Source of the DNA: Leadbetterella sp964563435
Lineage (GTDB): Bacteria > Bacteroidota > Bacteroidia > Cytophagales > Spirosomataceae
DNA: 64,000 nucleotides
Direction: 5' to 3'
Assembly: GCA_964563435.1 (NCBI GenBank)
Contig: CAZLXI010000005.1
Span: forward strand, 103,171-167,170
Shown here piece by piece: positions 8,777 through 17,313 of this stretch. Position 1 is the first letter of the stretch, and every line of letters begins with the position of its first letter. The position numbers and the translations under genes are program-made. The notes under the pieces were generated by a model. The model made no database searches. It worked only from the letters and a program-made list of their open reading frames with translations, and was not told where the DNA came from.

Positions 8777-11056
8777 CTATACTATCCTTAACTTGGCAAA
8801 GCTCAGAAGCAAGGTTCTTTCTCCTTCTTTGTCAAACAGGATCACCGCTTTGGCGGTTGGCCCTACCTGTTCTATTTTCTTCACGTCGCCGAAACCGAAC
8901 TTAGCATGCTCCACTTTGTCGCCCGGTTTGAGGTTTTTCGTATCTGACGGCACAAAATCAGCGCTGGGTACATGGGCCTCCACGGGTTTAGCAGCCTGCA
9001 CCGGTTTCAGGTTACTGGCTGGAGAGGACCTTTTTACAGGTTCTCCCAATACGATAGGCCGCTGAGTGGTCACCGGGCTACGGGCCGTTTCAAAGCCTTG
9101 CGGGATACCCTTATCGCCCAGCCGGAGATAGCGGCTGTCGATCTCCTCCAGGAAGCGGCTGGGTTCGCAAAACGTCATTTTACCCCAGGTGTATCGCTGC
9201 TGGGCATAGCTGAGCGTCAGCTGCTTTTCTGCCCGTGTGATGGCTACATAAAAAAGCCGCCGCTCCTCTTCCAGGTCGTCGCGGCTTTTCAGCATCATTT
9301 GGGAGGGAAAGAGGTTTTCTTCCATCCCTACCACAAAAACATGCCTGAATTCAAGCCCTTTGGCCCCGTGAATGGTCATCATGGTCACTTTATCGTTATC
9401 CCCGTCATCTTCCTCATCCGCCGTGGTCAGCAGGGAGACCGTCTGGAGAAAGGCCCCCAGTGATTTGTCCTCGTTTTCGTCATTATCCACAAAGCTTCGG
9501 ATAGAGTTCAGCAATTCCTGAACGTTCTCGTGGCGGGCCACTCCCTCCACGGTCTTATCTGTATACAGCTCGTGCAATAACCCGCTGGTTTTGGCCACGT
9601 GCATGGCAATCGTATGCGCGTCTTTATCCTCTTCCAGCATCAGCACATAGCTGCGGATGAGGTCGGCAAAGCCTTCGATGGCGTTTGCTGCTCTTCCCTC
9701 AAAGAAATTCCGGATATGGCTCACCACCTCCCACACACTGATGCCCTGGTCGGCGGCCGTCACCACTATTTTCGCTACCGTGGTATCACCTATTCCCCGC
9801 TTGGGCTGATTGATGATCCGCCTGAACGCCTCTTCGTCTTTCCGGTTGGCAGTAAAACGCAGGTAGGCCAGGATATCCTTGATTTCCTTGCGTTGGTAAA
9901 AAGAAAGCCCGCCGATGATCCGGTACGGGATATTGATCTTCCGCAGGGCTTCTTCAAAGGCCCTCGACTGCGCATTGGTACGGTAAAGAATGGCAAAATC
10001 GCTGTTATTCAATCCGCCCAGCTTTCCTTCAAAGATCTCGTGTGAGATGATCCTGCCTTCTTCGTTATCCGACATGGCCCGGATCACTTCGATCTTCGCG
10101 CCCTCCTCGTTGTCTGAAAATATCTTCTTCTCCAGTTGGCCCTTATTCCGGGAGATCAGCGAATTGGCTGCATTCACAATATTTTTTGTGGAGCGGTAAT
10201 TTTGTTCCAGTTTCACTACCTTCAGATCGGGATAATCCTTTCTGAAATTGAGAATATTCTGGATATTCGCCCCGCGAAAAGCATAAATACTCTGGGCGTC
10301 ATCGCCCACCACGCAGATATTCCGGGTCACGGCCGCCAGCTTCCGGGTTATCAGGTACTGGCTGATGTTGGTATCCTGGAACTCATCCACCATCACGTGT
10401 CTGAACTTGTGCTGGTACTTGTTCAGCACATCGAGATGATCCCGGAAAAGCACATTGGTATTGAAGAGCAGATCGTCGAAATCCATGGCGTTGGCCGAGA
10501 AACAGCGCATAGCGTAGGTCCGGTAAATCCGGCCCAGCTCAGGCATCTGCGCCGCGGTATCCTCCGCCTGGAAGATGGGGTTGTCGTTATACATCTGCCA
10601 GGATATCAGGTTGTTCTTGGCCCCGGAAATCCGGTTCAGAACATAGTTGGGTTTATAGGTCTTATCGTCGAGCTGCATTTCCTTAATGATGGAGCGGAGC
10701 AGCGACTTGCTGTCGTCGGTATCATAAATGGTGTAGTTCGATGTGTAGCCCAGCTTAAACCCGTCGATCCTAAGTATTTTGGCAAAAACAGAGTGAAAAG
10801 TGCCCATCCAGAGGTTGCGCGCTTCCGTACCAACGATGCTCCCGATCCGGTTTCTCATCTCTTCGGCGGCCTTGTTGGTAAAGGTCAGGGCCAGGATATT
10901 GAAGGGGTCTACGCCCTGCTCCAGCAGATGGGCGATCCGGTAGGTCAGTACCCGGGTCTTCCCGGAGCCCGCTCCGGCAATGATCATCAGAGGGCCCTGT
11001 GTGTGTGTGACCGCTTCCCGTTGCGGTTCATTTAATTCCGATAAATAATCTCTCAC
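8777..11056 (-). CDS. ATP-dependent DNA helicase of the UvrD/PcrA/Rep family
   Basis: About 760 residues, superfamily 1A 3'-5' helicase for repair and replication restart. Motifs in order: Q motif LNEPQREAV, Walker A AGAGSGKTRV, DEFQDTN, GDDAQSIYAFRGA, LEQNYRST, TIHGAKGLEF, VAITRAEKQL. A C-terminal Tudor-like tail contains GDKVEHAKFGFGDVKKIE. The longest frame begins at TTG 11071; GTG 11056 (MRDYLSELNEPQ) fits relatives better and is used here. Transcribed away from the sigma-factor gene across a 220-bp divergent region. Confidence 0.95.
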   Translation of the reverse strand: MRDYLSELNEPQREAVTHTQGPLMIIAGAGSGKTRVLTYRIAHLLEQGVDPFNILALTFTNKAAEEMRNRIGSIVGTEARNLWMGTFHSVFAKILRIDGFKLGYTSNYTIYDTDDSKSLLRSIIKEMQLDDKTYKPNYVLNRISGAKNNLISWQMYNDNPIFQAEDTAAQMPELGRIYRTYAMRCFSANAMDFDDLLFNTNVLFRDHLDVLNKYQHKFRHVMVDEFQDTNISQYLITRKLAAVTRNICVVGDDAQSIYAFRGANIQNILNFRKDYPDLKVVKLEQNYRSTKNIVNAANSLISRNKGQLEKKIFSDNEEGAKIEVIRAMSDNEEGRIISHEIFEGKLGGLNNSDFAILYRTNAQSRAFEEALRKINIPYRIIGGLSFYQRKEIKDILAYLRFTANRKDEEAFRRIINQPKRGIGDTTVAKIVVTAADQGISVWEVVSHIRNFFEGRAANAIEGFADLIRSYVLMLEEDKDAHTIAMHVAKTSGLLHELYTDKTVEGVARHENVQELLNSIRSFVDNDENEDKSLGAFLQTVSLLTTADEEDDGDNDKVTMMTIHGAKGLEFRHVFVVGMEENLFPSQMMLKSRDDLEEERRLFYVAITRAEKQLTLSYAQQRYTWGKMTFCEPSRFLEEIDSRYLRLGDKGIPQGFETARSPVTTQRPIVLGEPVKRSSPASNLKPVQAAKPVEAHVPSADFVPSDTKNLKPGDKVEHAKFGFGDVKKIEQVGPTAKAVILFDKEGERTLLLSFAKLRIV

Positions 11057-11103
11057 CAGACAAAATAACAAAGTTTATGCAAAGATACATATTCTGAAGA
11101 ATA

Positions 11104-11145
11104 GTTCCGAGTTCCGAGTTCCGAGTTCCGAGTTCTGAGTGGTGA
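11104..11145. repeat. Tandem heptamer repeat GTTCCGA (six units, last two degenerate)
   Basis: Four exact GTTCCGA units (11104-11131) are followed by GTTCTGA and GTGGTGA. It lies between the divergent helicase and sigma-factor genes. It has no inverted partner, unlike the palindromic elements elsewhere in the window, and could be a slippage tract or a cluster of binding sites. Confidence 0.75.
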
Positions 11146-11264
11146 GTAGCGGGTTGTCAATTGTAAAATGAACCACGGATAAAAAATTTCGCTAAAATTC
11201 CCCATTCAGCCCGGAAAAGTTCAATTTTATCCCAAACTAAATAAACGGGATCAAAAAAATACGG

Positions 11265-11272
11265 TAATTTTG
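11265..11272 (+). promoter_or_regulatory. Predicted -7 element of the ECF sigma gene promoter
   Basis: TAATTTTG matches TAnnTTTG and would start transcription about 12 bp before the ATG at 11291. No good -33 TTTG is visible at the expected distance. Confidence 0.5.
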
Positions 11273-11290
11273 CAGAAACCATAAAATCAC

Positions 11291-11893
11291 ATGGAGGAAG
11301 AAGAAATAGAAGTGAGCAAACCCAGATATACCGATGAAGAGAAACATCGGATATTCAACCAAGAGTTTATGCCTCAGATAGACTCCATGTATAACTTTGC
11401 CTACCGGCTGACCAACGACGAGGATGACGCCAATGACCTTCTTCAGGATACCTACATGAAGGCGTTCCGCTTCATTAACTCTTTCCAACAGGGCACTAAT
11501 GCCAAAGCCTGGTTATTTAGAATTCTTAAAAACAGCTTTATCAACGACTACCGGAAAAAGAGCAAGGAGCCGTCAAAGATCGATTACCAGGAAGTAGAAA
11601 CCGTGTACAATTCCAATGAGGATGCTGAGGTGGAAAGCACTACAGATCTGCGCATTGAGGCGGTTCAGGACCTGATTGGCGATGAGGTGGCCACGGCATT
11701 AAACAGCCTGCCCGTTGACTTCCGGACGGTGATCATCTTATGTGATATAGAAGGCTTCACTTACGAAGAAATGGCCAAAATTCTGGATATCCCCATAGGT
11801 ACCGTGCGTTCAAGATTACACCGTGCGCGGAACTTATTGAAGGAGAAATTACGTTCTTATGCAAAGTCCATGGGATATAAAGAATTGAGATGA
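11291..11893 (+). CDS. RNA polymerase sigma factor, ECF (sigma-70 family)
   Basis: A 200-residue ECF sigma factor. Region 2 spans roughly residues 30-100 (YNFAYRLTNDEDDANDLLQD, AWLFRILKNSFINDYRKKSK). Region 4 spans about 135-190 (LNSLPVDFRTVIILCDIEGF, EEMAKILDIPIGTVRSRLHR). It is longer than a minimal ECF factor because of an acidic N-terminal extension and a linker between the regions. The gene just downstream looks like a small anti-sigma factor, so the pair probably forms a stress-response switch. Regulon unknown. Confidence 0.93.
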   Translation: MEEEEIEVSKPRYTDEEKHRIFNQEFMPQIDSMYNFAYRLTNDEDDANDLLQDTYMKAFRFINSFQQGTNAKAWLFRILKNSFINDYRKKSKEPSKIDYQEVETVYNSNEDAEVESTTDLRIEAVQDLIGDEVATALNSLPVDFRTVIILCDIEGFTYEEMAKILDIPIGTVRSRLHRARNLLKEKLRSYAKSMGYKELR

Positions 11894-11905
11894 TAATAAA
11901 CTTTT

Positions 11906-12223
11906 TTGGAAATGGCTTCTAGCTCGCAGATAAATCAGGCGAATGATCACGACAAGTGCGTGGAGAAGATGGTGCAGTCGGTTTTAGATGGCTCCCGAAC
12001 AATTGAAGAACTCAAAGCCCGCCTGGAAGCGAGTGACGAGCTGCCCGAAACGACGGATGAACTCGAAAAGATCATCAGGGACTGTCTCAAAAACAAAGTG
12101 GAAAGGAAGTGCTGCCCGGAGAAGATCGTCAACGAAGTAAGGCTTAAAATAGGAATAGGAGTTCTTGTCGTTACAGGATTGGTCATAAACATCAAAGTTA
12201 TTCAGGAGATATTTACAATTTAA
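11906..12223 (+). CDS. Probable small anti-sigma factor with degenerate zinc motif
   Basis: A 105-residue protein 12 bp after the sigma gene. Its layout resembles small zinc-binding (RsrA/ZAS-like) anti-sigma factors: an N-terminal DHDKCVEKMVQSVLDG, a central helix, and KCCPEKIVNEVRLKIG near the C terminus. The central HxxxCxxC of classical ZAS proteins is absent; that stretch reads ARLEASDELPETTDELEKII. Cysteines remain at DKC, RDC and KCC. The C terminus is hydrophobic (IGVLVVTGLVINIKVI) and might be membrane-associated. The function is inferred from position and the partial motif. Confidence 0.55.
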   Translation: MEMASSSQINQANDHDKCVEKMVQSVLDGSRTIEELKARLEASDELPETTDELEKIIRDCLKNKVERKCCPEKIVNEVRLKIGIGVLVVTGLVINIKVIQEIFTI

Positions 12224-12240
12224 GATATTAGATGAACGCA

Positions 12241-12269
12241 TAAAGAACCACCCCACCGGTGGTTCTTTA
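12241..12269 (+). terminator. Intrinsic terminator after the sigma/anti-sigma pair
   Basis: AAAGAACCACC (12242-12252) and GGTGGTTCTTT (12258-12268) form a perfect 11-bp stem, 12 bp with the outer T-A pair, and a 5-nt loop. It lies between the anti-sigma-like gene and gmk. The T tract is partly inside the stem. Confidence 0.7.
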
Positions 12270-12283
12270 TAATTATATATACC

Positions 12284-12886
12284 ATGAACGGGAAAGCCAT
12301 CATTTTCTGCGCCCCCTCAGGCTCAGGCAAAACCACTTTAGTCAGGCATTTGCTTTCTGTGAGCGAAAACCTCGGCTTTTCCATTTCGGCCTGTACGCGC
12401 GACAAAAGGGGCCGCAATGAGGTTCATGGAAAAGACTACTACTTTCTTTCCATTGAGGAATTCCAGCAGAAGATCAAGGAGAATGCTTTTGTAGAATGGG
12501 AGGAAGTATACCCCGGTGGCTATTACGGCACGTTGAAAAGTGAAGTGGAACGGCTGTGGTCAGAAGGGAAAAACGTTATCTTTGACGTGGATGTGAAAGG
12601 CGGGCTGAAGCTGAAAGAATATTTCGGAGAGAGTGCCCTGGCTATTTTTGTAAAAGTGCCTTCGCTGGAAGAGCTGGAAAACCGCCTCCGGAGCCGCGGA
12701 ACGGAAACGGAAGAAAGCCTCTCCAAGCGGCTTTACAAAGTGAAATTTGAGATGTCGTTTCAGGACCGCTTCGATGTGGTTTTACTGAACGACAGCCTGG
12801 AAGAATCGTTCGGAAAAGCCGAATCGCTTTATACGGCTTTTACAGAAGGGTGGCTGCGGATTGAAGAGAAACCGCTGAAAGTGTAG
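12284..12886 (+). CDS. gmk: Guanylate kinase
   Basis: A 200-residue cytosolic kinase converting GMP and ATP to GDP and ADP. The P-loop is APSGSGKTTLVRHL near the N terminus. The GMP-binding region is intact: STRDKR-type sequence here as ACTRDKRGRNEVHGKDYYF, EWEEVYPGGYYGT, and IFDVDVKGGLKL. Length is normal. It starts 15 bp after the terminator hairpin, and a family A palindrome begins right after its TAG stop. nadD follows on the same strand and may be co-transcribed through that element. Confidence 0.96.
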   Translation: MNGKAIIFCAPSGSGKTTLVRHLLSVSENLGFSISACTRDKRGRNEVHGKDYYFLSIEEFQQKIKENAFVEWEEVYPGGYYGTLKSEVERLWSEGKNVIFDVDVKGGLKLKEYFGESALAIFVKVPSLEELENRLRSRGTETEESLSKRLYKVKFEMSFQDRFDVVLLNDSLEESFGKAESLYTAFTEGWLRIEEKPLKV

Positions 12887-13034
12887 AAAGTTAAAAGTTA
12901 AAAGCTAAAAGTTAAAAGTTATGGTACATTAAGTATACAGAAATGAATACTTCCGCAACTTTTCACTTTTAGTTTTTAACTTCTATACAAATGGTTCCGC
13001 AACTTTTAGTTTTTCGTTTTTAACTTTTAACTTA
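12887..13034. repeat. Palindromic intergenic element, family A (copy 2, enlarged right arm)
   Basis: It begins immediately after the gmk stop and ends 3 bp before the nadD ATG. The left arm is a run of AGTTAAAA phrases. The right arm is duplicated: TTCCGCAACTTTT followed by CTTTTAGTTTTTAACTT, then ATGGTTCCGCAACTTTTAG and a second TTTTAACTTTTAACTT. The GCGGCCGC core seen in copies 1, 3 and 4 is missing. Left and right arms could pair in the gmk-nadD transcript. Confidence 0.75.
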
Positions 13035-13036
13035 AC

Positions 13037-13609
13037 ATGAAAGTCGGCCTCTTCTTCGGATCCTTCAACCCCATTCATATCGGTCACCTGATCATTGCCG
13101 ATACCATGGCTACCGACACTGATATCGACCGGGTCTGGTTTGTGGTGTCGCCCCAGAATCCGTTCAAGAAAAACAATTCCCTTTTGCATGAATTTGACCG
13201 TCTGACACTCGTAGAGCGCGCCATTGCGGAAAACTACCGCCTGCAGGTCTCCGATGTGGAGTTCAGCCTGCCCAAACCCAGCTATACGATCGATACGCTC
13301 ACCGTTCTGTCGGATAAGTACCCGGAGCACGAGTTTGTGCTGATCATGGGCGAAGATAACCTGGTACAGTTTAAAAACTGGAAGAACTATGAAAAGATCC
13401 TGGAATTCTTCCCTGTTTATGTGTATCCCAGGCCCAATACGCCGCCCCATGAGTTTTCCGACCACCCCGGCATCCGGTTCATCCGGGCCCCGCTACTGGA
13501 TATCTCCGCCACCTACATCCGGAAGAGGATACATGAACACAGGGAAATAAAATACCTGGTCACCGAACCGGTGGAGGCACTGATCCGGCTGAAGAAATAT
13601 TACGAGTAA
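13037..13609 (+). CDS. nadD: Nicotinate-nucleotide adenylyltransferase
   Basis: A 190-residue nucleotidyltransferase of NAD biosynthesis, making deamido-NAD from nicotinate mononucleotide and ATP. The N-terminal signature GLFFGSFNPIHIGHLIIA carries the GxFxPxHxGH nucleotide-binding motif. The C-terminal ISATYIRKRI is the ISSTxIR motif, and LIMGEDNLVQFKNWKN is the substrate-binding segment. The start directly abuts a family A palindrome, whose pairing could affect translation. It converges on coaX with only 2 bp between stops. Confidence 0.96.
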   Translation: MKVGLFFGSFNPIHIGHLIIADTMATDTDIDRVWFVVSPQNPFKKNNSLLHEFDRLTLVERAIAENYRLQVSDVEFSLPKPSYTIDTLTVLSDKYPEHEFVLIMGEDNLVQFKNWKNYEKILEFFPVYVYPRPNTPPHEFSDHPGIRFIRAPLLDISATYIRKRIHEHREIKYLVTEPVEALIRLKKYYE

Positions 13610-13611
13610 GA

Positions 13612-14364
13612 TTACAGCGCATAATAATACATTCCCTTCAGCGTAAGGTCGGGTTCGGTATCATCAAAGATATCCTTCAACTCGGTAATCACGGAGGAGA
13701 GCCCGCCTGTAGCGATCACTTTTACCGGTATACCCAGTTCCTTCCTTATCCTGTCGGTCAATCCTCTTACCATACTTTCATAACCGAAGTAGATCCCGGC
13801 CTGTATGGAATGTATGGTGTTCTTACCGATAGCTGAGGCCGGGCGCTCCAGAGGAACCTGCGGTAAGAGGGAAGTTTCCGAAAAAAGCGCCTTTATAGCC
13901 GTATTCAGGCCGGGTACTATATTTACTCCCTCTATCTCCCCTTTCTCTGTAATTACTGTAAAGGTAAGCGCGGTCCCGAAGTCGGCCACCACACAATTCC
14001 CACCGTAGATCCTGTGGGCTGCGAGGGCATTCAGGAAAAGGTCTGCTCCCAGTTCTTCCGGAGTATCAATGTTGACTTTTAATAACCTGCTCTTCCCCGG
14101 TTCTACCACTATGGCGTCCAAACTCAGGAATTTCTCACAAAAATTTGAAAAGAAAGGGGTAAGCTTGGGCACTACACTACTGATCACCGCTTTCTCGATG
14201 GAAGTCTTCTCTATGTTGTTCTCCAACATAAAATTTAATATCCTGTACTCAAAAAAGACAGAATTCTCACTCTTCAAAGACCGGATTCTGAACTTCTGAT
14301 AAAGCTCATCGCCTTTGAAGAAACCCACCACCGTATCTGTATTTCCTACATCAAAAACTATCAT
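13612..14364 (-). CDS. coaX: Type III pantothenate kinase
   Basis: A 250-residue ASKHA-fold kinase for the first step of coenzyme A synthesis. The N terminus MIVFDVGNTDTVVGFF is the DxGNT phosphate-binding motif. GADLFLNALAAHRIYG and VVADFGTALTFTVI form the second phosphate and substrate region, and VIATGGLSSVI is the adenosine motif. Type III enzymes are usually insensitive to CoA feedback. It converges on nadD. Confidence 0.95.
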   Translation of the reverse strand: MIVFDVGNTDTVVGFFKGDELYQKFRIRSLKSENSVFFEYRILNFMLENNIEKTSIEKAVISSVVPKLTPFFSNFCEKFLSLDAIVVEPGKSRLLKVNIDTPEELGADLFLNALAAHRIYGGNCVVADFGTALTFTVITEKGEIEGVNIVPGLNTAIKALFSETSLLPQVPLERPASAIGKNTIHSIQAGIYFGYESMVRGLTDRIRKELGIPVKVIATGGLSSVITELKDIFDDTEPDLTLKGMYYYAL

Positions 14365-14537
14365 ATCTGAGATTTCTGTCTAGCGAATTCGCCGCTAATA
14401 TAAAAGAGAGATTCTTAAGTATTGCCATAAAAATAAAAATTCGGGTGCACCTTTCTTCAGGAAGAACCAAAACACGATAGGCGGTACGCTCACTGGTTGC
14501 ATCCAGGGCACTTTACAGCATTTTATCGGCTTAAAAC

Positions 14538-14568
14538 TTTTTCATATAAAAAAAAGGAAGTAAATTTG
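14538..14568 (+). promoter_or_regulatory. Predicted promoter of the DUF177-rpmF-plsX-fabH operon
   Basis: TAAATTTG (14561-14568) fits TAnnTTTG, with a T-rich TTTTT (14538-14542) about 18 bp upstream instead of a perfect TTTG. The implied start lies 10-15 bp before the GTG at 14588. The other 150 bp back to coaX hold nothing else that I recognise. Confidence 0.55.
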
Positions 14569-14587
14569 CATCCTTTCTGTAAAATGT

Positions 14588-15118
14588 GTGAAAAGGGAGT
14601 TGTCCAAATATGATATCCTTATTTATGGTCTCGAAGATAAAAACCATGAATATGAATTTGAAGGAACTGATGCTTTCTTTAAGGAATTTGAGCAGGATAT
14701 AGTAGAAGAAGGCCGCTTTAAAGTGAAGGTACTTTTAGAGAAAAACGCCACTTTTATCCGCCTGAATCTGGATATCGCCTCTCAGCTTACGCTCCGGTGT
14801 GACCGGAGCCTGGATATTTTTGAAGAGGAATTCAACTCCCTTGAAATGCACATTTTTAAGTTTGGTACTACCGCGGCGGAGATGAGTGATGAACTGGAAG
14901 TCATACCTTTCGGGACTCACAAGATCAACATAGCCAACCTTTTGTTTGACTATATCCTGCTGCAGGTACCCATGAAAAAACTCCACCCGAAATTCAGGGC
15001 GGAAAATACGCCTGAAGAAGGGACCCTGGTCTACAAAGACCCGGATTTCAGGGAAGAAAAAGAAGAAATACAAGACCCACGGTGGGCAGCATTAATAAAT
15101 TTGAAGAACAAAAATTAA
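14588..15118 (+). CDS. DUF177 (YceD-family) protein
   Basis: A 176-residue acidic protein matching the YceD/DUF177 family, which very often precedes rpmF and has been linked to 23S rRNA accumulation. Visible hallmarks are the LTLRCDRSLDIFEEEF segment and a C-terminal DPRWAALINLKNKN. The start is a GTG (MKRELSKYDI). rpmF follows 12 bp downstream, so the two are co-transcribed. Assignment rests on family recall and the conserved neighbourhood. Confidence 0.85.
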   Translation: MKRELSKYDILIYGLEDKNHEYEFEGTDAFFKEFEQDIVEEGRFKVKVLLEKNATFIRLNLDIASQLTLRCDRSLDIFEEEFNSLEMHIFKFGTTAAEMSDELEVIPFGTHKINIANLLFDYILLQVPMKKLHPKFRAENTPEEGTLVYKDPDFREEKEEIQDPRWAALINLKNKN

Positions 15119-15130
15119 TATCAGAAGGCA

Positions 15131-15316
15131 ATGGCACATCCTAAGCGAAAGATATCGAAAACCAGGAGAGACAAGCGTAGAACGCACGATACACTTACTT
15201 TGAAGCAACTATCGGTAGATGCTACCACCGGTGAAGTTCACCGTCGTCATACCGCTCATGTGAGTGAAGGGAACCTGTACTACAGAGGCAGGTTGGTAGT
15301 AGAAAACTATCAGTAA
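15131..15316 (+). CDS. rpmF: Ribosomal protein bL32
   Basis: A 61-residue basic protein beginning MAHPKRKISKTRRDKRRTHD, the classic bL32 N terminus. It has no cysteine pairs, so it is the zinc-independent form. It lies between DUF177 and plsX, the usual order linking ribosome and lipid synthesis genes. Confidence 0.97.
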   Translation: MAHPKRKISKTRRDKRRTHDTLTLKQLSVDATTGEVHRRHTAHVSEGNLYYRGRLVVENYQ

Positions 15317-15338
15317 GATTTTAGCATCACCTAAGAAA

Positions 15339-16286
15339 ATGTCGATGAAAAAAATTGCAGTAGATGCAATGGGAGGGGACTATGCCCCTAAGGCAGTGGT
15401 AGAAGGAGCAGTAATGGCCACTTCGGAACTTCCCGAAAACTATCAGATCGTTCTAGTCGGCAAAAAGGATGCTATGTTAGGGGTACTCCGTACCCTCACT
15501 TACCGGGCAGGCTCCATAGAAATGGTAGAAGCCACGGAGGTAATAGAAATGGGAGAGCATCCTACAAGAGCTTTCGGTCAGAAACCCAATTCCTCCATAG
15601 GGGTTGGGTTTAAACTTTTAAAAGAGGGTGCCGTTTCCGCATTTTGCAGTGCGGGAAATACCGGCGCCATGATGGTGGGTTCGCTTTTTACGCTGAAAAC
15701 GGTCGGTAACATCCAGCGCCCTCCCATAGCGGGCTATCTACCCTTTAAAGGCGGCCGCTACGGTATTATGCTCGACATAGGTGCCAACGCCGACTGCAAG
15801 CCTGAGGTACTCAATCAGTTTGCCGAGCTGGGAAGCATACATGCCAAATACACACTTAACCTGGAGACCCCCCGGGTGGGGCTCCTGAACATCGGCGAAG
15901 AGGAAGAAAAAGGCAATACTGTGGCTCAGGCCGCTTACCAGCTGCTGAAAAACAACAAAAAGATCAATTTTGTAGGAAATATTGAAGGCCGCGACATTTT
16001 TGATGCCAAAGCTGACGTGATCGTTTCGGATGGTTTTACCGGTAACATCATTTTCAAAATGGGAGAGTCACTTTATGAGCATGCGGCAGCCGAAGGGATC
16101 AACGATGACCTTATTAACCGCATGAATTATGAGGTAGTGGGCGGCAGCCCCATCATCGGCATCAACGGAAACGTGATCGTAGGTCATGGTATTTCGAGTC
16201 CCATGGCCGTCAAAAATATGATCCGCCTGGCGCAGAGACAGATAGAATCCCACGTTGTAGAAAAAATCAAAGAGGCTTTTGCCTGA
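15339..16286 (+). CDS. plsX: Phosphate acyltransferase
   Basis: A 315-residue enzyme converting acyl-ACP to acyl-phosphate at the membrane surface, the first step of phospholipid synthesis in the PlsX/PlsY route. The N terminus KKIAVDAMGGDYAPKAVVEG is diagnostic; further blocks are SSIGVGFKLLKEG, SAGNTGAMM, LDIGANADCKPE and SDGFTGNI. Either MSMKK (15339) or the second ATG at 15345 may be the start. It is followed 31 bp later by fabH. Confidence 0.97.
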   Translation: MSMKKIAVDAMGGDYAPKAVVEGAVMATSELPENYQIVLVGKKDAMLGVLRTLTYRAGSIEMVEATEVIEMGEHPTRAFGQKPNSSIGVGFKLLKEGAVSAFCSAGNTGAMMVGSLFTLKTVGNIQRPPIAGYLPFKGGRYGIMLDIGANADCKPEVLNQFAELGSIHAKYTLNLETPRVGLLNIGEEEEKGNTVAQAAYQLLKNNKKINFVGNIEGRDIFDAKADVIVSDGFTGNIIFKMGESLYEHAAAEGINDDLINRMNYEVVGGSPIIGINGNVIVGHGISSPMAVKNMIRLAQRQIESHVVEKIKEAFA

Positions 16287-16317
16287 GTTTTGTCAATCTT
16301 AAAAGCTAGTTCATCTG

Positions 16318-17304
16318 ATGAATTTAAGAGCTGCAATAACAGGAGTACACGGTTATGTTCCTGATTATGTCCTGACCAATGCCGAGCTGGAACAAATGGT
16401 GGATACCAACGATGAATGGATCACCACCCGCACCGGTATCAAAGAAAGAAGAATACTTAAAGGGGAAGCACAGGGTACTTCCGTACTGGCTACGGAAGCA
16501 GTAAGAGGGCTGCTGGAAAAGACCGGCACATCGCCCCGGGATATAGATCTCGTCATCTGTGCTACGGTTACGCCCGACTACATGTTTCCGTCTACTGCCA
16601 ATCTGGTATGCACCAACCTGGGAATTCCCAGCATCTGCAGTTTTGACCTGCTGGCCGCATGCTCCGGATTTATTTATGCCTTAACGACCGGTGCACAATT
16701 TATTGAATCCGGACGTTATAAGAAAGTGATCGTGGTCGGAGCCGATAAAATGTCCTCCATCATTGATTATGAAGACCGTACTACCTGTATTCTTTTCGGC
16801 GACGGCGCAGGTGCTGTTCTCCTTGAGCCGGATACGGAAAACCTTGGTGTGATCGACTTCCTGCTGCATTCCGACGGAAGTGGTGGTGAATACCTGATGA
16901 TGAAAGGCGGAGGCAGCGTAAATCCTGCTTCCCATGAAACGGTGGATCGAAGGATGCACTACATCAAACAGGAAGGTCCGCAGGTGTTTAAATTTGCCGT
17001 AACCAATATGGCGGATGCCGCAGCGGCCATCATGGAACGAAACCACCTGACGGGAGAAGATGTGGACTGGCTGGTTCCGCATCAGGCCAACAAAAGAATA
17101 ATCGACGCCACTGCCAAACGTATGGGCATCGGCGAAGAAAAAGTCATGTTAAATATCCAAAAATACGGAAACACAACGGCAGGAACCATCCCTCTTTGTT
17201 TGTTTGACTATCAGGACCAACTGAAAAAAGGGGATGATCTGGTTTTAGCCGCTTTTGGCGGAGGTTTCACATGGGGCGCAATGTATATAAAATGGGCAAT
17301 TTAA
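16318..17304 (+). CDS. fabH: 3-oxoacyl-ACP synthase III
   Basis: A 328-residue condensing enzyme that starts fatty acid synthesis by joining an acyl-CoA primer to malonyl-ACP. The catalytic Cys115 is in LLAACSGFIY, His in VPHQANKRII, and Asn in YGNTTAGTIP. The motif DEWITTRTGIKERRI near residue 33 is typical. Length and motifs are complete. It lies in the plsX-fabH-efp-acc cluster. Confidence 0.97.
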   Translation: MNLRAAITGVHGYVPDYVLTNAELEQMVDTNDEWITTRTGIKERRILKGEAQGTSVLATEAVRGLLEKTGTSPRDIDLVICATVTPDYMFPSTANLVCTNLGIPSICSFDLLAACSGFIYALTTGAQFIESGRYKKVIVVGADKMSSIIDYEDRTTCILFGDGAGAVLLEPDTENLGVIDFLLHSDGSGGEYLMMKGGGSVNPASHETVDRRMHYIKQEGPQVFKFAVTNMADAAAAIMERNHLTGEDVDWLVPHQANKRIIDATAKRMGIGEEKVMLNIQKYGNTTAGTIPLCLFDYQDQLKKGDDLVLAAFGGGFTWGAMYIKWAI

Positions 17305-17313
17305 TGCACAAAA

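Noticed and set aside
10136..11035. 299-codon frame opposite the UvrD/PcrA helicase
   Set aside because: Shadow of a GC-rich coding strand; all helicase motifs are on the minus strand.
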